Positions 14,996-17,038 of a stretch of DNA of 17,038 bases are shown here, piece by piece. The position numbers and the translations under genes were made by a program. The DNA lies in contig CAUJFT010000004.1 of the NCBI GenBank assembly GCA_963169475.1, positions 1-17,038 on the forward strand, given 5' to 3'. Each line of letters begins with the position of its first letter. Position 1 is the first letter of the stretch. The DNA is from Bacteroidota bacterium. GTDB lineage: Bacteria > Bacteroidota > Bacteroidia > J057. Under the pieces are notes generated by a model. The model made no database searches. It was not told the DNA's origin and worked only from the letters and a program-made list of their open reading frames with translations.

Positions 14996-17035
14996 TTAAA
15001 ACCTCATTTGCTGTATTCTTACTGCATTCAAGATAGCCAATAGTGCTACACCCACATCTGCAAAAACGGCTTCCCACATCGTAGCCAACCCTCCAGCACC
15101 CAATATTAATACTACTCCTTTTACTACAAATGCTAATAGGACATTCTGCCAAACAATTCTCTTTGTTTGCTTACCAATTTGGATTGCCATTGGTATTTTA
15201 CTGGGCTTATCGTCTTGTATAACCACATCTGCCGCTTCAATCGTAGCATCGCTACCTAAGCCTCCCATAGCAATGCCTACCTCACTCAAAGCGATAACCG
15301 GCGCGTCATTTACCCCATCTCCAACAAAGGCAACGGTCTCATTTTTTGTTTTGATTGCCTTTACCTTATTGACTTTATCCTCCGGCAACAAGTCCCCAAA
15401 AGCATTATCAATCCCCAATTTTTCCGCAACAAATCTTACTACACTAGATTTATCCCCACTCAACATAGTCGTTTTTACATGAAGGGCTTTTAGATGGGTG
15501 ATAGTATTTTGTGCATCTTCTTTTATGCCGTCTGCAATCGTGAGATAACCCACAAATTTTTTGTCGTAAGCTATTGCAATGACAGTGTCAATAATGTGAT
15601 TGAGGTTAGGATTATAGGCTATACCGAACTTATCCATTAGTTTAAAATTCCCTACCAACAGTTCTTTCTCATTAGTGGTAGCTTTTAGTCCATGCCCTGC
15701 GATTTCCTCTATATTTTGCAGTACGATATTGTGATTTGTATTTCCGACATATTCGTGAATAGCAGTAGCCACAGGGTGTGTACTATGACGCTCCAAAACA
15801 TCTACCATTTGCAGAATTTCTGTTTGGTCAAAGGCTTTATCAAAAACAATCGTTTGAACCTTAAAAACTCCTTCTGTCATAGTACCGGTTTTATCCATTA
15901 CTACATGTTGTATCTCCGCAAGTATATCCAAAAAATGACTTCCCTTGAATAGTATTCCGTTTTTACTTGCTGCCCCAATTCCCCCAAAATATCCTAAGGG
16001 AATACTAATCACCAATGCACACGGACAAGCAATAACCAAGAAAACCAATGCCCTATAAAGCCAATCCTCAAACCGATAACCTACCACCCAAAAATAAGGT
16101 AACAAACATATTGCAAGCGCGAGGAACACCACTATGGGTGTGTATATTTTTGCAAATTTTCGTATAAATAACTCCGTTTTAGCCTTCTGTGAAGTAGCGT
16201 TTTGTACCAACTCCAATATCTTGCTTAATTTGCTATCTGTATATTTAGCGGTTACCGCTACTTGTGCAATCGTGTTGAGGTTTATCATTCCTGCCAAAAC
16301 GGTTTCGCCCTTAGTCTTGGTATCCGGCTTGCTTTCGCCTGTAAGTGCTGCCGTATTAAAAGATGCCTTTTCTGACAACAAAACTCCATCTAAACCCAAC
16401 TTTTCACCCGGCTTCAATTGGATAATCTCCCCTATGTTTACACTTTCCGCTTTTACGACTTGAGGCTGACCATTACCCAAAACAGTTACCTCATCAGGAC
16501 GCTGGTCAAGTAATGATTGAATATTTGCCTTTGCGCTTTTTACGGCTAAGGTTTGAAATACTTCTCCGATAGAATAAAACAACATTACCGCAACGCCTTC
16601 CGAATATTCCCCAATACCAAATGCTCCAAGCGTGGCAAGAGCCATTAACAGAAACTCGGAAAATACTTCTCCCTTGCCAATACCTTCAACTGCTTCCTTT
16701 ATCACGGGAATACCCACAGGAATATAAGCCGCTACGTACCAAACAACCCGTAACCAGCCCATAAACCAGTCCGGTTTTAGCAAGTTCTCGATACCAATTG
16801 CCCCAAGCAACAACCCTAAGGAGATTATGCTGGGCAAAAACATTTTTATGGGGTTATTATTGTCATCTGCATGGTCATGATTATGGTCATGTCCATCATC
16901 ATGGTGGTGAGAATGTTTTTTTTCTATCAACTCTTTTGCGCCTGCATTTGTGTAGATTTTATCCTCCATCGTGCAGCAAGTCATTTTCCCTTGTGAGTCG
17001 TAAGTATGTTTATGGTTTTTATCTGTATTTATCAT
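14996..17035 (-). CDS. Heavy-metal translocating P1B-type ATPase (Zn/Cd/Co type)
   Basis: A 679-residue inner-membrane pump that uses ATP to export a heavy-metal cation. Landmarks in order: His/Asp-rich N-terminus HSHHHDDGHDHNHDH (41-55) with CC at 20-21, eight predicted helices, TGES (232-235) in the actuator domain, the metal-site CPC (337-339) in helix 6, phosphorylation motif DKTGT (381-385), the HP dipeptide (420-421), GDGVND (572-577), and D660-x-G662 in the last helix. CPC with a DxG in helix 8 places it in the P1B-2 (ZntA/CadA-like) Zn/Cd/Pb group rather than the copper group. Instead of a full GMTCxxC metal-binding domain it has the His-rich tail, a common variant for zinc. The ATG at 17035 is three bases from the window edge; a further in-frame extension cannot be ruled out, but the N-terminus looks complete. 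Confidence 0.92.
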   Translation of the reverse strand: MINTDKNHKHTYDSQGKMTCCTMEDKIYTNAGAKELIEKKHSHHHDDGHDHNHDHADDNNNPIKMFLPSIISLGLLLGAIGIENLLKPDWFMGWLRVVWYVAAYIPVGIPVIKEAVEGIGKGEVFSEFLLMALATLGAFGIGEYSEGVAVMLFYSIGEVFQTLAVKSAKANIQSLLDQRPDEVTVLGNGQPQVVKAESVNIGEIIQLKPGEKLGLDGVLLSEKASFNTAALTGESKPDTKTKGETVLAGMINLNTIAQVAVTAKYTDSKLSKILELVQNATSQKAKTELFIRKFAKIYTPIVVFLALAICLLPYFWVVGYRFEDWLYRALVFLVIACPCALVISIPLGYFGGIGAASKNGILFKGSHFLDILAEIQHVVMDKTGTMTEGVFKVQTIVFDKAFDQTEILQMVDVLERHSTHPVATAIHEYVGNTNHNIVLQNIEEIAGHGLKATTNEKELLVGNFKLMDKFGIAYNPNLNHIIDTVIAIAYDKKFVGYLTIADGIKEDAQNTITHLKALHVKTTMLSGDKSSVVRFVAEKLGIDNAFGDLLPEDKVNKVKAIKTKNETVAFVGDGVNDAPVIALSEVGIAMGGLGSDATIEAADVVIQDDKPSKIPMAIQIGKQTKRIVWQNVLLAFVVKGVVLILGAGGLATMWEAVFADVGVALLAILNAVRIQQMRF

Positions 17036-17038
17036 TAC

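Overview
The window looks like a chromosomal segment of a Bacteroidota (Bacteroidetes) bacterium. The DNA is AT-rich. It has a PorV/PorQ-type outer-membrane protein of the kind tied to type IX secretion. There are no clear Shine-Dalgarno sequences, and several genes carry TAnnTTTG boxes, the phylum's -7 promoter element, just upstream. No tRNA, rRNA, CRISPR array, transposase or integrase gene was found.

Left part (1-6096) is accessory. It opens with the 3' part of a long conserved protein of unknown function (1-2055), closed by a palindromic hairpin. An AT-rich pair follows, five bases apart: an unknown soluble protein (2119-3195) and a small lipoprotein (3201-3782). Right after the lipoprotein stop comes an integron attC-like hairpin (3785-3877). 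A two-gene unit (4219-5526) encodes tandem paralogues with two CxxC pairs each, resembling double-CxxC immunity proteins of polymorphic toxin systems, and it also ends in an attC-like hairpin (5552-5683). Two copies of a roughly 300-bp non-coding element, about 94% identical by hand alignment, sit in the same orientation exactly at the GTT-type ends of the two attC-like sites. In structure the two-gene unit is a gene cassette: a short leader starting TTAGC, two ORFs, then an attC whose R'' arm (GCTAAC) is complementary to the cassette's own start (GTTAGC once circularised). With no integrase in view this resembles a CALIN (a cluster of attC sites lacking an integron integrase), here decorated with small elements at the attC crossover point. 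This is the most novel part of the window.

Right part (6097-17038) looks like core genome. It holds mnmH/selU (tRNA 2-selenouridine synthase, minus strand), a PorV/PorQ-family barrel protein (plus), a SNF2-family helicase (minus, probably starting at an internal ATG), a cation diffusion facilitator (plus), a secreted M61 metallopeptidase (plus) and a P1B-type heavy-metal ATPase (minus). The CDF transporter and the P1B ATPase could both serve zinc or other divalent-metal homeostasis, but they are not in one operon. A perfect 15-bp inverted repeat lies between the convergent M61 and ATPase genes and is probably a shared terminator.
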